64,000 nucleotides of DNA from Prevotella sp. P3-122. GTDB taxonomy: Bacteria > Bacteroidota > Bacteroidia > Bacteroidales > Bacteroidaceae. Shown piece by piece: positions 23,400-32,865 of this stretch (position 1 is the first letter of the stretch; each line of letters begins with the position of its first letter). The stretch spans positions 1 through 64,000 of the forward strand of contig NZ_NPJH01000082.1 of NCBI RefSeq assembly GCF_002251365.1. Direction: 5' to 3'. A program made the translations under genes and the position numbers. The notes under the pieces were generated by a model. The model made no database searches, was not told the origin of the DNA, and saw nothing but the letters and a program-made list of their open reading frames with translations.

Positions 23400-25418
23400 A
23401 TGAACATAAGATTATTACACAACATCGCAATAATTGCCATGCTCACCATGTCATCAGGGGCTACGGCAGACACCACACTCGACTTGCTACCTGGCAAGAC
23501 GGAGGTTCTGAGCATACTGAACAACGTAAACAGGACATGGCAGGAGAGGAACCCCTCACACGGTAACTTCTTCTGGAACAGGGCCGTATACCATGTCGGC
23601 AACATGGAGGCATACAGCGTAACCAACGACAGCCAATACCTTGACTACTCCACGGCATGGGCCGAGCACAACAACTGGTGTGGGGCAACAAGCAACGACA
23701 CCACAGAATGGTCATCCTCCTACGGCGAGGGAGGCAAGTACGTGCTCTTTGGCGACAACCAGATATGCTTTCAGGTATATGCCGACCTTTACAACTACGA
23801 CAACCGCTCAGACGAGAGAAAGATACAGCGCGCACTCGGGGTCATGGGCTATCAGATAACAACTGGCTACAACGAGTACCTGTGGTGGGTGGACGGCATG
23901 TTCATGGTTATGCCTACAATGGTAAAACTGTACAACATCACAGGCGACAGACGCTATCTTGAGAAGATGCACGACTACTGGCTGTATGCCACAGAGCTGA
24001 TGTACGACTACAACGAAGACCTATACTACCGAGACGCAAAATACATTTATCCCGGACACCAAACCCTCAATGGACTGAAAGACTTCTGGGCAAGGGGAGA
24101 CGGATGGGCATTCGCCACTCTTGCACGCCTGCTTGACGAGATGCCTGCAGATGCACCATACCGCAGCGAGTATGCCTACTTGTACTGCCGTATGGCCAAA
24201 TCGCTGCAGGGTTGCCAACAGGAAGAGGGCTACTGGACACGCTCGCTACTTGACCCGGCACATGCGCCTGGACGCGAGACATCAGGAACAGCACTAAACG
24301 CATACGCCTATGCTACTGGCATACGGCTGGGCATCATCTCTGCCGATGACTATGCCTCCACTCTCTGCAAGGCATGGGACTACCTTGCATACACCGCATA
24401 CCAGACTAACGGAACAGTAGGCTACATACAGCCCATTGGCGAGAAGGCCGACCCAAACCAGACTCTAACAGCATCGAGCTATTACGATTTTGGCGTAGGC
24501 GCATTCCTAATGGCTGCCGCCGCCGTGAGCCGCATAGCACCCGACAAGCCATACATAGAGCCGATTGTCCTACGCAGCGCAACGATAGATAACGCATACG
24601 AGATTACGCTCACTTTCAATGTGTCACCAAATGCTGACGAGGCTAATGTTGCAGCCAACTACTCCATCGACGGACACATACCTGAAGGTGCGGTAATTTC
24701 TTACGACAAAGACAGAAAAATAACCATTACCCTACCCGACTCTTTAGACTACGGAGTACACACAGTGGAAGTAAGCAACATACATTCTGCTGAGGGAGGA
24801 CGCATGCCAGAGGGACAACAGCAGGCAATGATACGCACCGTTAGCCTTGACTCACCAGAGAAAGAGTTCATAGTCACGGCAACAGGCTCGCAGGAAGGGA
24901 ATCCGCACACCAACGCCTACGACGGCTCGCTCGACACCCGATGGAGCCAGGAAGGCGATGGACAATGGATATGCTTCGACCTGAACACACAGAAGGAGGT
25001 CTATGCCGTGGACATAGCATTCTACAACGGCAACCAACGTGTATTCTATTTCGACATACAGACCTCTGAAGACAACACGATATGGAGCGATGCGGCTACA
25101 GGACTTGTCAGCTCGGGACTTACCAACGAACTGGAACGCTTCCCCATTCCGACGACATCAGCAAGATATGTCAGGATTGTAGGCAACGGAAACAGCACCA
25201 ACAGATGGAATAGCCCTACCGAAATACGCATACGCTACAGCAACACAAACGGTATCACAAACACTATGAAAGACTGCACGACATCCCAGCCACAAATCTA
25301 CGACCTACAGGGACGCAAGCTAAAAAGCCCTGTAAAGAAAGGCATATACATCATCAATCGCCGAACTCAGGTCAAACAGCATATTCCAACAGGACCGACA
25401 ACATTATCCAGCAGGTAA
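23400..25418 (+). CDS. Secreted GH105-like glycosidase with F5/8 type C domain and T9SS-like tail
   Basis: About 672 aa with a signal peptide. Residues 25-385 form an alpha6/alpha6 toroid of the GH88/GH105 type: YLWWVDGMFMVMPTM (conserved Asp) and DFWARGDGWAFATLARLL (the family's WARGNGW-like signature) are visible. These enzymes cleave the unsaturated uronyl residue left by pectin lyases from rhamnogalacturonan. An Ig-like domain (about 390-490) and an F5/8 type C/discoidin domain (about 495-620, DGSLDTRWS) follow, then IYDLQGRKLKSPVKKGIYII, a tail typical of Bacteroidetes secreted proteins. No pectin lyase or sus genes lie nearby. The ATG at 23400 is chosen over an in-frame TTG at 23391. 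Confidence 0.82.
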   Translation: MNIRLLHNIAIIAMLTMSSGATADTTLDLLPGKTEVLSILNNVNRTWQERNPSHGNFFWNRAVYHVGNMEAYSVTNDSQYLDYSTAWAEHNNWCGATSNDTTEWSSSYGEGGKYVLFGDNQICFQVYADLYNYDNRSDERKIQRALGVMGYQITTGYNEYLWWVDGMFMVMPTMVKLYNITGDRRYLEKMHDYWLYATELMYDYNEDLYYRDAKYIYPGHQTLNGLKDFWARGDGWAFATLARLLDEMPADAPYRSEYAYLYCRMAKSLQGCQQEEGYWTRSLLDPAHAPGRETSGTALNAYAYATGIRLGIISADDYASTLCKAWDYLAYTAYQTNGTVGYIQPIGEKADPNQTLTASSYYDFGVGAFLMAAAAVSRIAPDKPYIEPIVLRSATIDNAYEITLTFNVSPNADEANVAANYSIDGHIPEGAVISYDKDRKITITLPDSLDYGVHTVEVSNIHSAEGGRMPEGQQQAMIRTVSLDSPEKEFIVTATGSQEGNPHTNAYDGSLDTRWSQEGDGQWICFDLNTQKEVYAVDIAFYNGNQRVFYFDIQTSEDNTIWSDAATGLVSSGLTNELERFPIPTTSARYVRIVGNGNSTNRWNSPTEIRIRYSNTNGITNTMKDCTTSQPQIYDLQGRKLKSPVKKGIYIINRRTQVKQHIPTGPTTLSSR

Positions 25419-25463
25419 AACAAAAAAATCCAGCAGGACAAACATAAAAACAAGCATAAGAAA

Positions 25464-26222
25464 ATGAAAATCGGACTTTTCATTCCATGTTACGTCGACG
25501 CTCTTTATCCCAGTGTCGGCGTGGTCACCTACAAGCTCCTGACAAGCCTCGGGCTTGAGGTGGAGTATCCGGAGCGGCAGACATGCTGCGGACAACCAAT
25601 GGGAAACGCGGGATTCCAGCAGAAGGCAGAACGCCTCGTGGAGGACTATGACCGCCTCTTCGCCCCCTATGACTATGTCGTGGCGCCATCGGCAAGCTGT
25701 GCCGCATACGCGAGAATATTCCATCCCGGCATAGCCGGACACGAGTGTGAGGCAGCCAAGAGGACAATGGACGTGGTGGAATTCCTGCATGATGTGGTGA
25801 AGGTGAAGTCATTCCCGAAGAGCAGCTTCCCACACGTGGTGAGCATACACAACAGCTGTCACGGCGTCAGGGAACTCGGACTCGCATCGCCTTCCGAGCG
25901 CAATGTGCCACAGTTCAACAAGATACGCGACCTCCTCTCTCTCGTCCCCGGGATAACAGTCTGTGAGCCTGAGCGGAAGGACGAGTGCTGCGGATTCGGC
26001 GGAATGTTCTCAATCGAGGAGCCGGATGTCTCCATACGCATGGGACGCGACAAGCTGGCCCGCCACATAGAGACAGGCGCGGAGTATATCACAGGGCCTG
26101 ACTCGTCGTGCCTGATGCACATGCAGGGCATCGTGAAGAAGAACCCCGGCACATTCAAGGCTGCCAACGGAAAGGAGATAAAGTTCATCCATGTCGTAGA
26201 AATATTAGCAAGCGGACTATGA
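25464..26222 (+). CDS. lutA: Lactate utilisation protein A (Fe-S oxidoreductase)
   Basis: A 252-aa cytosolic protein with the two CCG-type cysteine domains of heterodisulfide-reductase-like subunits: RQTCCGQPMGNAGF and VAPSASCAAY in the first half, HNSCHGVREL and DECCGFGGMFS in the second. LutABC together oxidise L-lactate to pyruvate; LutA is the subunit with non-cubane Fe-S centres. The length matches B. subtilis LutA (about 240). Its stop overlaps the lutB start as ATGA. The third subunit, lutC, lies 400 bp away on the opposite strand. Confidence 0.92.
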   Translation: MKIGLFIPCYVDALYPSVGVVTYKLLTSLGLEVEYPERQTCCGQPMGNAGFQQKAERLVEDYDRLFAPYDYVVAPSASCAAYARIFHPGIAGHECEAAKRTMDVVEFLHDVVKVKSFPKSSFPHVVSIHNSCHGVRELGLASPSERNVPQFNKIRDLLSLVPGITVCEPERKDECCGFGGMFSIEEPDVSIRMGRDKLARHIETGAEYITGPDSSCLMHMQGIVKKNPGTFKAANGKEIKFIHVVEILASGL

Positions 26223-27637
26223 GTACGAAACATTCAAAGCGTGCCGCGAAGTTCAACCGCGACACAGAGCGTGTCTCACGCCACGACAAGACATTCTGGA
26301 GCGTGCGCCAACGCCGTGACTCCCTCGCACACAACATACCAGAATGGGAGGACCTGCGCGAGGCGGCAAACAACATAAAGAAACACACCATAACACATCT
26401 GGCTGACTATCTCGAGATGTTCGAGAAGGCTGCCACAGAGAACGGAGCCCACGTACACTGGGCAAAGGACGCAAAGGAGTATAACAGCATCGTCATCGAT
26501 ATCATGCACAGCCACGGAGTCAGGAAAGTGGTGAAGAGCAAGTCGATGCTGACAGAGGAATGCCATCTCAACGAGCATCTGGAGAAAGAGGGCATAGACG
26601 TCGTGGAGACTGACCTCGGAGAGCGCATCCTCCAGCTCATGCACCTCGCACCGAGCCATATCGTCATGCCGGCGATACACATAACGAAAGAGGAGGTGGA
26701 GGAGTGTTTCGAGAAGAAAGGCGTCATACGCGACGCCGAGCCGCATATTTCGAAAGCAGAGCGCGATGCAGCGCCACCAGCCGACCCGACATACCTCACA
26801 CGATGCGCACGATACCACCTCAGGGACAATTTCATGACAGCTGACTGCGGAATGACGGGCGCAAACTTCGGCGTGGCAGAGACGGGAGATATCGTCGTAT
26901 GCACGAACGAGGGCAACGCTGACATGTCGACATCCGTCCCCAAGCTACACATTGTCAGCATGGGAATAGAGAAACTCATACCTGACTATGACTCGCTCGC
27001 CGTGTTCCAGCGCCTCCTCGCACGACACGGGACAGGACAGCCGACAACAGTCTACACATCACACTTCCGCAAGCCAAGACCCGGAGGGGAGATGCATATA
27101 ATACTCGTAGACAACGGACGCTCGGACATTCTCGCCAACGAGGGACACTGGCAGACACTGAAATGCATGCGCTGCGGAGCCTGCATGAACACATGCCCCG
27201 TATATAGACGCTCAGGAGGATACTCATACACATACTTCATACCGGGACCCATCGGCGTGAACCTCGGCATGCTGCGCGACGCTGGCAAGCACTACCACAA
27301 CTGCTCGGCATGCTCGCTCTGCTGCTCGTGCGACAACGTGTGCCCCGTCAAGGTCGACCTCTCATCACAGATATACCGCTGGCGTCAGGACCTCGACAGC
27401 ATGCACCACGCCGACAAGATGAAGAAGACAATGTCCGCCGGAATGCGCTATGTCTTCGAGAGGCCATCGCTCTACACCACAGCCCTCCGCATGGCGCCAT
27501 GGGCAAACCATCTGCCCAGCTTCATAACCAACATAAAGGCCAACACATGGGCTAAGGGACACAGCATGCCAGAGTTCGCCAAGCTATCATTCCATGAGAT
27601 GTGGAAGCGTGGCATGGTCGATAACAAGAAGTCGTGA
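26219..27637 (+). CDS. lutB: Lactate utilisation protein B (Fe-S)
   Basis: About 472 aa. A LUD domain (about 50-290, with GANFGVAETGDIVVCTNEGN) is followed by a ferredoxin-like region with two 4Fe-4S motifs, CMRCGACMNTCPVY and CSLCCSCDNVCPVKVDL, and a C-terminal DUF3390-like region. It fits LutB/YkgF, which joins LutA and LutC in lactate oxidation. The start overlaps lutA by four bases, giving coupled translation. A start farther upstream in this frame would lie deep inside lutA. Confidence 0.92.
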   Translation: MSTKHSKRAAKFNRDTERVSRHDKTFWSVRQRRDSLAHNIPEWEDLREAANNIKKHTITHLADYLEMFEKAATENGAHVHWAKDAKEYNSIVIDIMHSHGVRKVVKSKSMLTEECHLNEHLEKEGIDVVETDLGERILQLMHLAPSHIVMPAIHITKEEVEECFEKKGVIRDAEPHISKAERDAAPPADPTYLTRCARYHLRDNFMTADCGMTGANFGVAETGDIVVCTNEGNADMSTSVPKLHIVSMGIEKLIPDYDSLAVFQRLLARHGTGQPTTVYTSHFRKPRPGGEMHIILVDNGRSDILANEGHWQTLKCMRCGACMNTCPVYRRSGGYSYTYFIPGPIGVNLGMLRDAGKHYHNCSACSLCCSCDNVCPVKVDLSSQIYRWRQDLDSMHHADKMKKTMSAGMRYVFERPSLYTTALRMAPWANHLPSFITNIKANTWAKGHSMPEFAKLSFHEMWKRGMVDNKKS

Positions 27638-27662
27638 GAAGAAGCGGATAGTTGTTTTCGAG

Positions 27663-27812
27663 GCTGTGGTTAATAGCAAGAAAACGGCTCTCTGCTTGGC
27701 ATCGGGGCTAACGGTCGCGTCCCTTCCGGGCTGTGGATAAGAGCAAATACACGGCTCTCTCGCTGCTCCATCCGGGCTAACAGTCGCACCCCTCCGATGC
27801 TGTGGATAAGAA
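27663..27812 (+). repeat. Tandem repeat of about 68 bp, two and a fraction copies
   Basis: Units starting GCTGTGG at 27663, 27730 and 27799 (periods 67 and 69). Shared segments include ACGGCTCTCT near the middle and GGGCTAAC-GTCGC later in the unit. The third copy is broken off after about 14 bp. It lies just downstream of lutB. Confidence 0.7.
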
Positions 27813-27988
27813 TTTACAGGACAGTAATAGTTCTTTTACAGATTGTTGTATATGGCGACTCCCGCCAGCCGTTCTTTGCTGCCATTCTGATTGTCAGTCT
27901 GGCAGTGATTGGCTGGCGGGAGTCGTTGCGTTTGTTGTCGTCAGTTGTGATGTTGCTGATACTTGTGTCTGCTTATTATTGTTGTTAG
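27797..27988 (+). CDS. Possible small two-helix membrane protein
   Basis: A 63-aa frame starting inside the last partial repeat unit, encoding two hydrophobic stretches (TVIVLLQIVVY and FFAAILIVSLAVIGW, then LSSVVMLLILVSAYY). A 15-bp inverted repeat lies within the frame. It could be a genuine small membrane protein or a by-product of hydrophobic-looking intergenic DNA; I favour caution. Confidence 0.3.
   Translation: MLWIRIYRTVIVLLQIVVYGDSRQPFFAAILIVSLAVIGWRESLRLLSSVVMLLILVSAYYCC
27856..27925. repeat. 15-bp perfect inverted repeat with 40-nt loop
   Basis: CGACTCCCGCCAGCC (27856-27870) and GGCTGGCGGGAGTCG (27911-27925). It lies between the converging lutB and lutC genes. A structured 3' region or a bidirectional signal is possible; no T-tract adjoins it. 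Confidence 0.65.
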
Positions 27989-28025
27989 TAGTAGTATCTG
28001 TGTAGCTTGAGATAATGCTGTGGGA

Positions 28026-28607
28026 TTAGGGCATGAGCATGACTGTCACTCCGCGTGCCGCCTGTGCTCCATAGACGAGGGCCTGCTCTATATCGGCAGT
28101 CTTTGAGGGGCCGGATATAAATGTGCCGAATCCGTAGTCTGTGAACTCAATCTTGCGGTATGCCTCGTGCATGTTGCTGACGATGTCTTTCCTCGACACG
28201 AGTATGACGAGATACTCTGCCATGAAGCATACGGCTCTCTCCTTCATTGTCTGTGGTATCCATACGCATGCGTTCTCTGCCACTCCGACAGTGCCTCTCA
28301 CTACGCCTACGTCAGTGCGCTCCAGCTCCTGCGCCTCTGTGACGGTGTCGGGATTGAGCGTCGCGCTGATGCCTGGTATGTTCGTGGCTATCACCTTCGC
28401 CTCGGGATAAGCCTCCCGTATCTTCTGGTTGAGGTCGTCGCCCTCGCCTATCTCCATCAGGCGTGCGCCTGCTGTGGTTGTCGTGGCGTGTATGAACTCA
28501 GCCACGGGGTCGTCATAGACGGTCTTTGGGAATGAGAGGTCTGCTGTCTCGTATGTCTCGCGTGTGTTCTGGCGGAGACGTCCCAGTATTTTCTCTTTGC
28601 TGTTCAT
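28026..28607 (-). CDS. lutC: Lactate utilisation protein C (LUD domain)
   Basis: A 193-aa LUD-domain protein. MNSKEKILGRLRQNTRE, VGVVRGTVGVAENACVWIP and FISGPSKTADIEQALVYGAQ are the family pattern. In most genomes lutABC are co-transcribed; here lutC faces lutAB. It has no neighbouring permease. Function in lactate oxidation with LutAB is inferred from family and proximity. Confidence 0.88.
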   Translation of the reverse strand: MNSKEKILGRLRQNTRETYETADLSFPKTVYDDPVAEFIHATTTTAGARLMEIGEGDDLNQKIREAYPEAKVIATNIPGISATLNPDTVTEAQELERTDVGVVRGTVGVAENACVWIPQTMKERAVCFMAEYLVILVSRKDIVSNMHEAYRKIEFTDYGFGTFISGPSKTADIEQALVYGAQAARGVTVMLMP

Positions 28608-29055
28608 AGTGTTATGTTGGAGGATAATTTCTTCTTATTACTTTAATCGGCAGCACTTTTGCTTGACATTGTCTACAGATAACAGCGTGACATGAATCCG
28701 CACAATGTCTGTCCATGTCATAGCCATCACTTGTCTAATCGCTGCTAACTGGTGTAACTAAAATTCATCAATGACATGGCAAAGATACATAAAATTCGGA
28801 GAAAACCCTCGCTTTAGACAGAATATTTTACGTATCGGACAAATTTTTCTCTCATCTGTCATCTGCAATATCCTCTTACTCAGGACCTCGCAGCAGGCTG
28901 ACAGGCTATCAAAGCGTCGGGGAATACGGGCAGACATCTCTGTGTCCTGTTGTGTGGACGACAGCATGGAAGCCCTCCCATATGTATACCGGAGGACATC
29001 TGTACACCTAACAAAATCACGTGTTTTAGGTATTGTAGGAATGAAAAAAGCACCT
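28608..29055. other. Intergenic region with no supported gene
   Basis: An open frame of 69 codons on the minus strand (28758-28967) has no family resemblance and unconvincing composition. I see no RNA fold I can name. The downstream end holds the promoter of the TonB receptor operon. Confidence 0.4.
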
Positions 29056-29063
29056 TAACTTTG
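29033..29063 (+). promoter_or_regulatory. Promoter of the TonB receptor operon
   Basis: TTG at 29033-29035, a 20-nt spacer and TAACTTTG at 29056-29063 fit the Bacteroidetes consensus. The start codon is about 88 nt further on, leaving room for a 5' leader. Confidence 0.6.
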
Positions 29064-29151
29064 CACCCGAAAAACAACGTGTAGTGTCTGACCACGTAAA
29101 TCCAGTTGTATTTATGCGATTAGGCCACAAGGCCACCTATTTATATATATT

Positions 29152-31353
29152 ATGAGAAAGTCAATATTCACACTGGCTATATTATGCCTGACATTATTTA
29201 TGTTTATGCCCATGTCTGCCCAGCAGGATTCCACAAGAGTGAAACACCGCGGAACGAAAAGCGAAAACCGACACCATGGCAAGCACATCGACAATGAGTT
29301 GCAACTTGACGAGGTGGTGGTCGTAGCCGGTGGAGTGAGCAGGGTGAAGAGGTCGGCATTTAACACTATAGCCGTAGATACCAAGGAAATGCAGAATACG
29401 ACGAAGAACCTTAGCGACGCGCTCTCAAAGGCTCCCGGACTGAAGTTGAGGGAGTCGGGAGGAGTGGGTTCCGACATGTCGCTGATGATGGATGGATTCA
29501 GCGGCAAGAGGGTAAAAGTGTTTATCGACGGTGTGCCACAGGAAGGTGTGGGGGCATCATTCGGACTCAACAACATCCCAGTGAGCTTTGCCAACAGGAT
29601 TGAGGTGTATAAGGGAGTAGTGCCAGTGGGATTCGGTACTGATGCCATTGGCGGTGTGATCAATGTGGTGACCAACAAGCGTCATAGCGGATGGCATCTC
29701 GACGCATCTTATTCCTATGGCTCATTCAATACTCATAAGTCGAACGTCAGTTTCGGACAGACATTCAAAAACGGACTGACATACGAGATTACGGCATTCC
29801 AAAATTATTCCGATAACAACTATCGTATCAACTCGCCCGTGGAGGACTTCGAGACGGGCAGGATAGACCGTGACAAGAAAGAGAGCGTGAAGCGATTCAA
29901 CGACACATACCACAATGAGGCAATAGTGGGAAAACTGGGAGTGGTAGGCAAGAAATGGGCCGACCGACTGCTCTTAGGATTGACTTGGTCGCAGATGTAC
30001 AAGGAGATACAGACGGGAGTGAGGCAGGAAATCGTGTATGGCGAGAAGCACAGGCGCAGCCATGCACTGCAACCGAGCCTGGAATACGTGAAGCACAACC
30101 TCTTCACTCGTGGTCTTGACCTGACTGTGACGGGAAGCTACAACCGAGATGTCACGACAAACGTGGATACCGCTTCATACAAGTATAACTGGCGGGGAGA
30201 AAAGGCATTGCTCAATTCGCCAGGTGAGCAGTCGCTGATGCACTCGCGTGCTACCAACCATAACTGGAATGCCACTGCCACCCTCAACTACCAATTGGGC
30301 AAAGCTCATCTCTTAACATTCAACAACGTGCTCACCGACTTCCGCCGAAGCAACGCATCGCTGCTAACAGCAGAGACTCTCACCGACGCCATCGACAAGC
30401 ATACACGCAAGAACATTGCGGGACTGCAATACAGACTCACTCCTGCAGACAACTGGAATCTGTCAGTTTTCGGAAAATACTACAACCTCTATGTGGCAGG
30501 ACCTGTGGCTACCACCGAAACGCTCGATACATACACCAAGACAAGCCATACCATCGACTTCTGGGGATATGGAGCGGCTGCCACATGGTTTATTATTGAC
30601 GGACTGCAGGTGAAACTATCCTACGAGAAGGCATGCCGTCTGCCTACCATCGAGGAGATGTTTGGTGATGAAGACCTGGAGACGGGTGACATCGGTATCA
30701 AACCAGAACGAAGTGACAATGTCAACCTCAACCTCAGTTATTCACGACGTATAGACAAGCACACGTTCTACGTGGAGGGTGGACTGATATATCGCGACAC
30801 CAAGGATTATATCCAGCGCAATATCATGAGTCTGAGCGGAGGAAAATATGCCGCATCATATATCAACTACGGAAAGGTGCTCACCAAGGGATTCAATCTC
30901 TCATTGCGCTATGCCCACGGACGATGGCTGAGCATTGGTGGCAACTTCACCAAGATGAACGTATGCGACAACATGAAGACATCGATGGGCTCTACGTCGG
31001 CAAATATCAACTACAAGGAGCGTATGCCCAACCTGCCATATCTCTTTGCCGACTCAGACATCAACTTGTATTGGCGCAACTGCATGAAGAAAGGTAATAC
31101 GCTCGCCCTGACATACGACAACCAGTATTTGCACAGCTTCACATACTATTCGTCGCACATCGGTGCCAACAAGGCCGATTATGTCGTGCCCAACCAGTTC
31201 TCGCACAATATAGTATTGACCTACAGTATGATGCGCGGAAGATACAGTGTGTCATTGGAATGTCGCAACTTCACCAACGAGAAGCTCTACGACAACTTCT
31301 CGCTGCAAAAGGCGGGAAGGGCATTCTACGGCAAGGTTAGGGTGCATTTCTAA
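29152..31353 (+). CDS. TonB-dependent outer membrane receptor
   Basis: A 733-aa receptor with signal peptide (end near MPMSAQQ), a TonB box-like LQLDEVVVVAGG at about residue 47-60, a plug domain to about 170 (NLSDALSKAPGLKLRESGG, RVKVFIDGVPQEG, NRIEVYKGVVPVGFGTDAIGG) and a 22-strand barrel ending in FYGKVRVHF. No SusC-type N-terminal carboxypeptidase-like domain is present, so it is of the small-ligand type. The next two genes, a DUF4374 lipoprotein and a PepSY membrane protein, are typical partners in iron/siderophore uptake, so iron or another metal complex is the likely ligand. Confidence 0.88.
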   Translation: MRKSIFTLAILCLTLFMFMPMSAQQDSTRVKHRGTKSENRHHGKHIDNELQLDEVVVVAGGVSRVKRSAFNTIAVDTKEMQNTTKNLSDALSKAPGLKLRESGGVGSDMSLMMDGFSGKRVKVFIDGVPQEGVGASFGLNNIPVSFANRIEVYKGVVPVGFGTDAIGGVINVVTNKRHSGWHLDASYSYGSFNTHKSNVSFGQTFKNGLTYEITAFQNYSDNNYRINSPVEDFETGRIDRDKKESVKRFNDTYHNEAIVGKLGVVGKKWADRLLLGLTWSQMYKEIQTGVRQEIVYGEKHRRSHALQPSLEYVKHNLFTRGLDLTVTGSYNRDVTTNVDTASYKYNWRGEKALLNSPGEQSLMHSRATNHNWNATATLNYQLGKAHLLTFNNVLTDFRRSNASLLTAETLTDAIDKHTRKNIAGLQYRLTPADNWNLSVFGKYYNLYVAGPVATTETLDTYTKTSHTIDFWGYGAAATWFIIDGLQVKLSYEKACRLPTIEEMFGDEDLETGDIGIKPERSDNVNLNLSYSRRIDKHTFYVEGGLIYRDTKDYIQRNIMSLSGGKYAASYINYGKVLTKGFNLSLRYAHGRWLSIGGNFTKMNVCDNMKTSMGSTSANINYKERMPNLPYLFADSDINLYWRNCMKKGNTLALTYDNQYLHSFTYYSSHIGANKADYVVPNQFSHNIVLTYSMMRGRYSVSLECRNFTNEKLYDNFSLQKAGRAFYGKVRVHF

Positions 31354-31451
31354 GGAAAAAAACAGCCTCACCCCCAGCCCCTCCCCCAAAGGGAGGGGAG
31401 TAAAATGCCAGAGGGCTCATTAATTGGATAACATTTAATATATATACAACG

Positions 31452-32861
31452 ATGAAAAACTATTTGAAAATGGTGCCCGCAGCCTTAATTGCGGTAAGCC
31501 TTGCGGCTTGTTCTGACAGTGATGACAATGTGGCGGATACAACGACCGACACTCCGGGAGTGACTGTAGGAAAAGAGGCATTCGCACTTGCCACATCACT
31601 TCCCGACGGCGAACAGACTGCCAATGTGTTGCTCACATCGCAGAGCCTAACCGAAGGCAGCGTATCGGCCATCAACAACGGACTGGTGAACGACGGTGCC
31701 ACGGAATGGGTGTTCTACGGCGACAAATATCTCTATGCCCTCACCTACAACCAGGGCAATGCCGGTACGACACGCTCATACGTGCTCAACTCCGACGGAC
31801 AGATGAAAGCCCGTTCGGCAGAATACAAGGTGACACGATTCACATCATTCGGCAAGTTTGGCGACTATATAATCTCGGCTTCCACGGGCGACGGACTGGC
31901 GGAATATGCTGATGCTAACGGCAATCTGCCTAAGATGTTCCTCTTGACATACCTTGATGTGGCAAACGAGACAGCCACACAGAGCGATTCAAAGAAAAAG
32001 GATAACTTTATGTCGGAGAATTTCCTCGGCAACGGTGAATATGCCATGCTGTCGGGATTCCTCGAGAGCGGCGGCAAACTCTATAGCGCTGCCATCGGTA
32101 TGGGACTCAGTGCCTATGGTTCGGGCATTGATGGCGGAAAGTATATCCTTCCGGGCAATGAGGACCTTGTGAAGCAGGAAAGCGGCGGCTCGGGTGGCGG
32201 TTCATACGTCAAGGGTGAACTCAGTGGCACTCAATATCCCAACGAGTGCTGGGTGGCAATCTTTGACAATGAGCAGCTCGACGGCAGACGACTGATAAAG
32301 ACCGACAAGATCAGTTATGCATGTGGCAGATACCGTTCGCAGTACTATCAGTCGATATGGGCTGCCGACAATGGTGATATCTATGTGTTCTCACCAAGTT
32401 ATGCCAAGACAGTAACCGACCCGCGTCAGCAGACAACGCTTGATGCTGGTGTGGTTCGCATCAAGGCCGGCGCAACTGAGTTCGACCCCAACTATTATTA
32501 CAGTATAGAGGCACAGAGCGAAGGCAAGTCATTCCTGCGCTGTTGGCATGCCGGAGGCAACTATTTCCTTCTGAGAATGTATGACCGTCCGTTCTCTCAG
32601 ACAGGATATGTGGCAACAGAACTTGCAGTGTTCAATGGTGATACAGGTAAACTGACCTTCGTCAGCGGTCTGCCTGCAACCGACAAGATTACCGACTTCG
32701 GAAAGATGCCATACGTAGAGGGTGGATATATCTATATGCCTGTGATGACATCCGACGCTTATCCAGTTATATACAAGATTGACCCTGCCACTGCCACAGC
32801 CACCAAGGGTTTGAGCGTTGAGGTGAGCACAGTGACGGCTGTAGGAAAGATAAAGGAGTAA
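31452..32861 (+). CDS. DUF4374 lipoprotein
   Basis: A 469-aa lipoprotein, lipobox AACSD with Cys near residue 20, exposed on the outer membrane or periplasmic side. The rest is beta-rich and propeller-like, with repeated segments such as [18 protein letters not shown] and [15 protein letters not shown]4374 proteins are found in Bacteroidetes next to TonB receptors and PepSY proteins, where a ligand-binding (for example siderophore) role is proposed but not proved. It begins about 98 bp after the receptor stop and ends 4 bp before the PepSY gene. Confidence 0.85.
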   Translation: MKNYLKMVPAALIAVSLAACSDSDDNVADTTTDTPGVTVGKEAFALATSLPDGEQTANVLLTSQSLTEGSVSAINNGLVNDGATEWVFYGDKYLYALTYNQGNAGTTRSYVLNSDGQMKARSAEYKVTRFTSFGKFGDYIISASTGDGLAEYADANGNLPKMFLLTYLDVANETATQSDSKKKDNFMSENFLGNGEYAMLSGFLESGGKLYSAAIGMGLSAYGSGIDGGKYILPGNEDLVKQESGGSGGGSYVKGELSGTQYPNECWVAIFDNEQLDGRRLIKTDKISYACGRYRSQYYQSIWAADNGDIYVFSPSYAKTVTDPRQQTTLDAGVVRIKAGATEFDPNYYYSIEAQSEGKSFLRCWHAGGNYFLLRMYDRPFSQTGYVATELAVFNGDTGKLTFVSGLPATDKITDFGKMPYVEGGYIYMPVMTSDAYPVIYKIDPATATATKGLSVEVSTVTAVGKIKE

Positions 32862-32865
32862 AAAA

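Noticed and set aside
28758..28967. 69-codon frame on the minus strand upstream of the TonB receptor
   Set aside because: No family, poor composition, no neighbour or promoter to support it.
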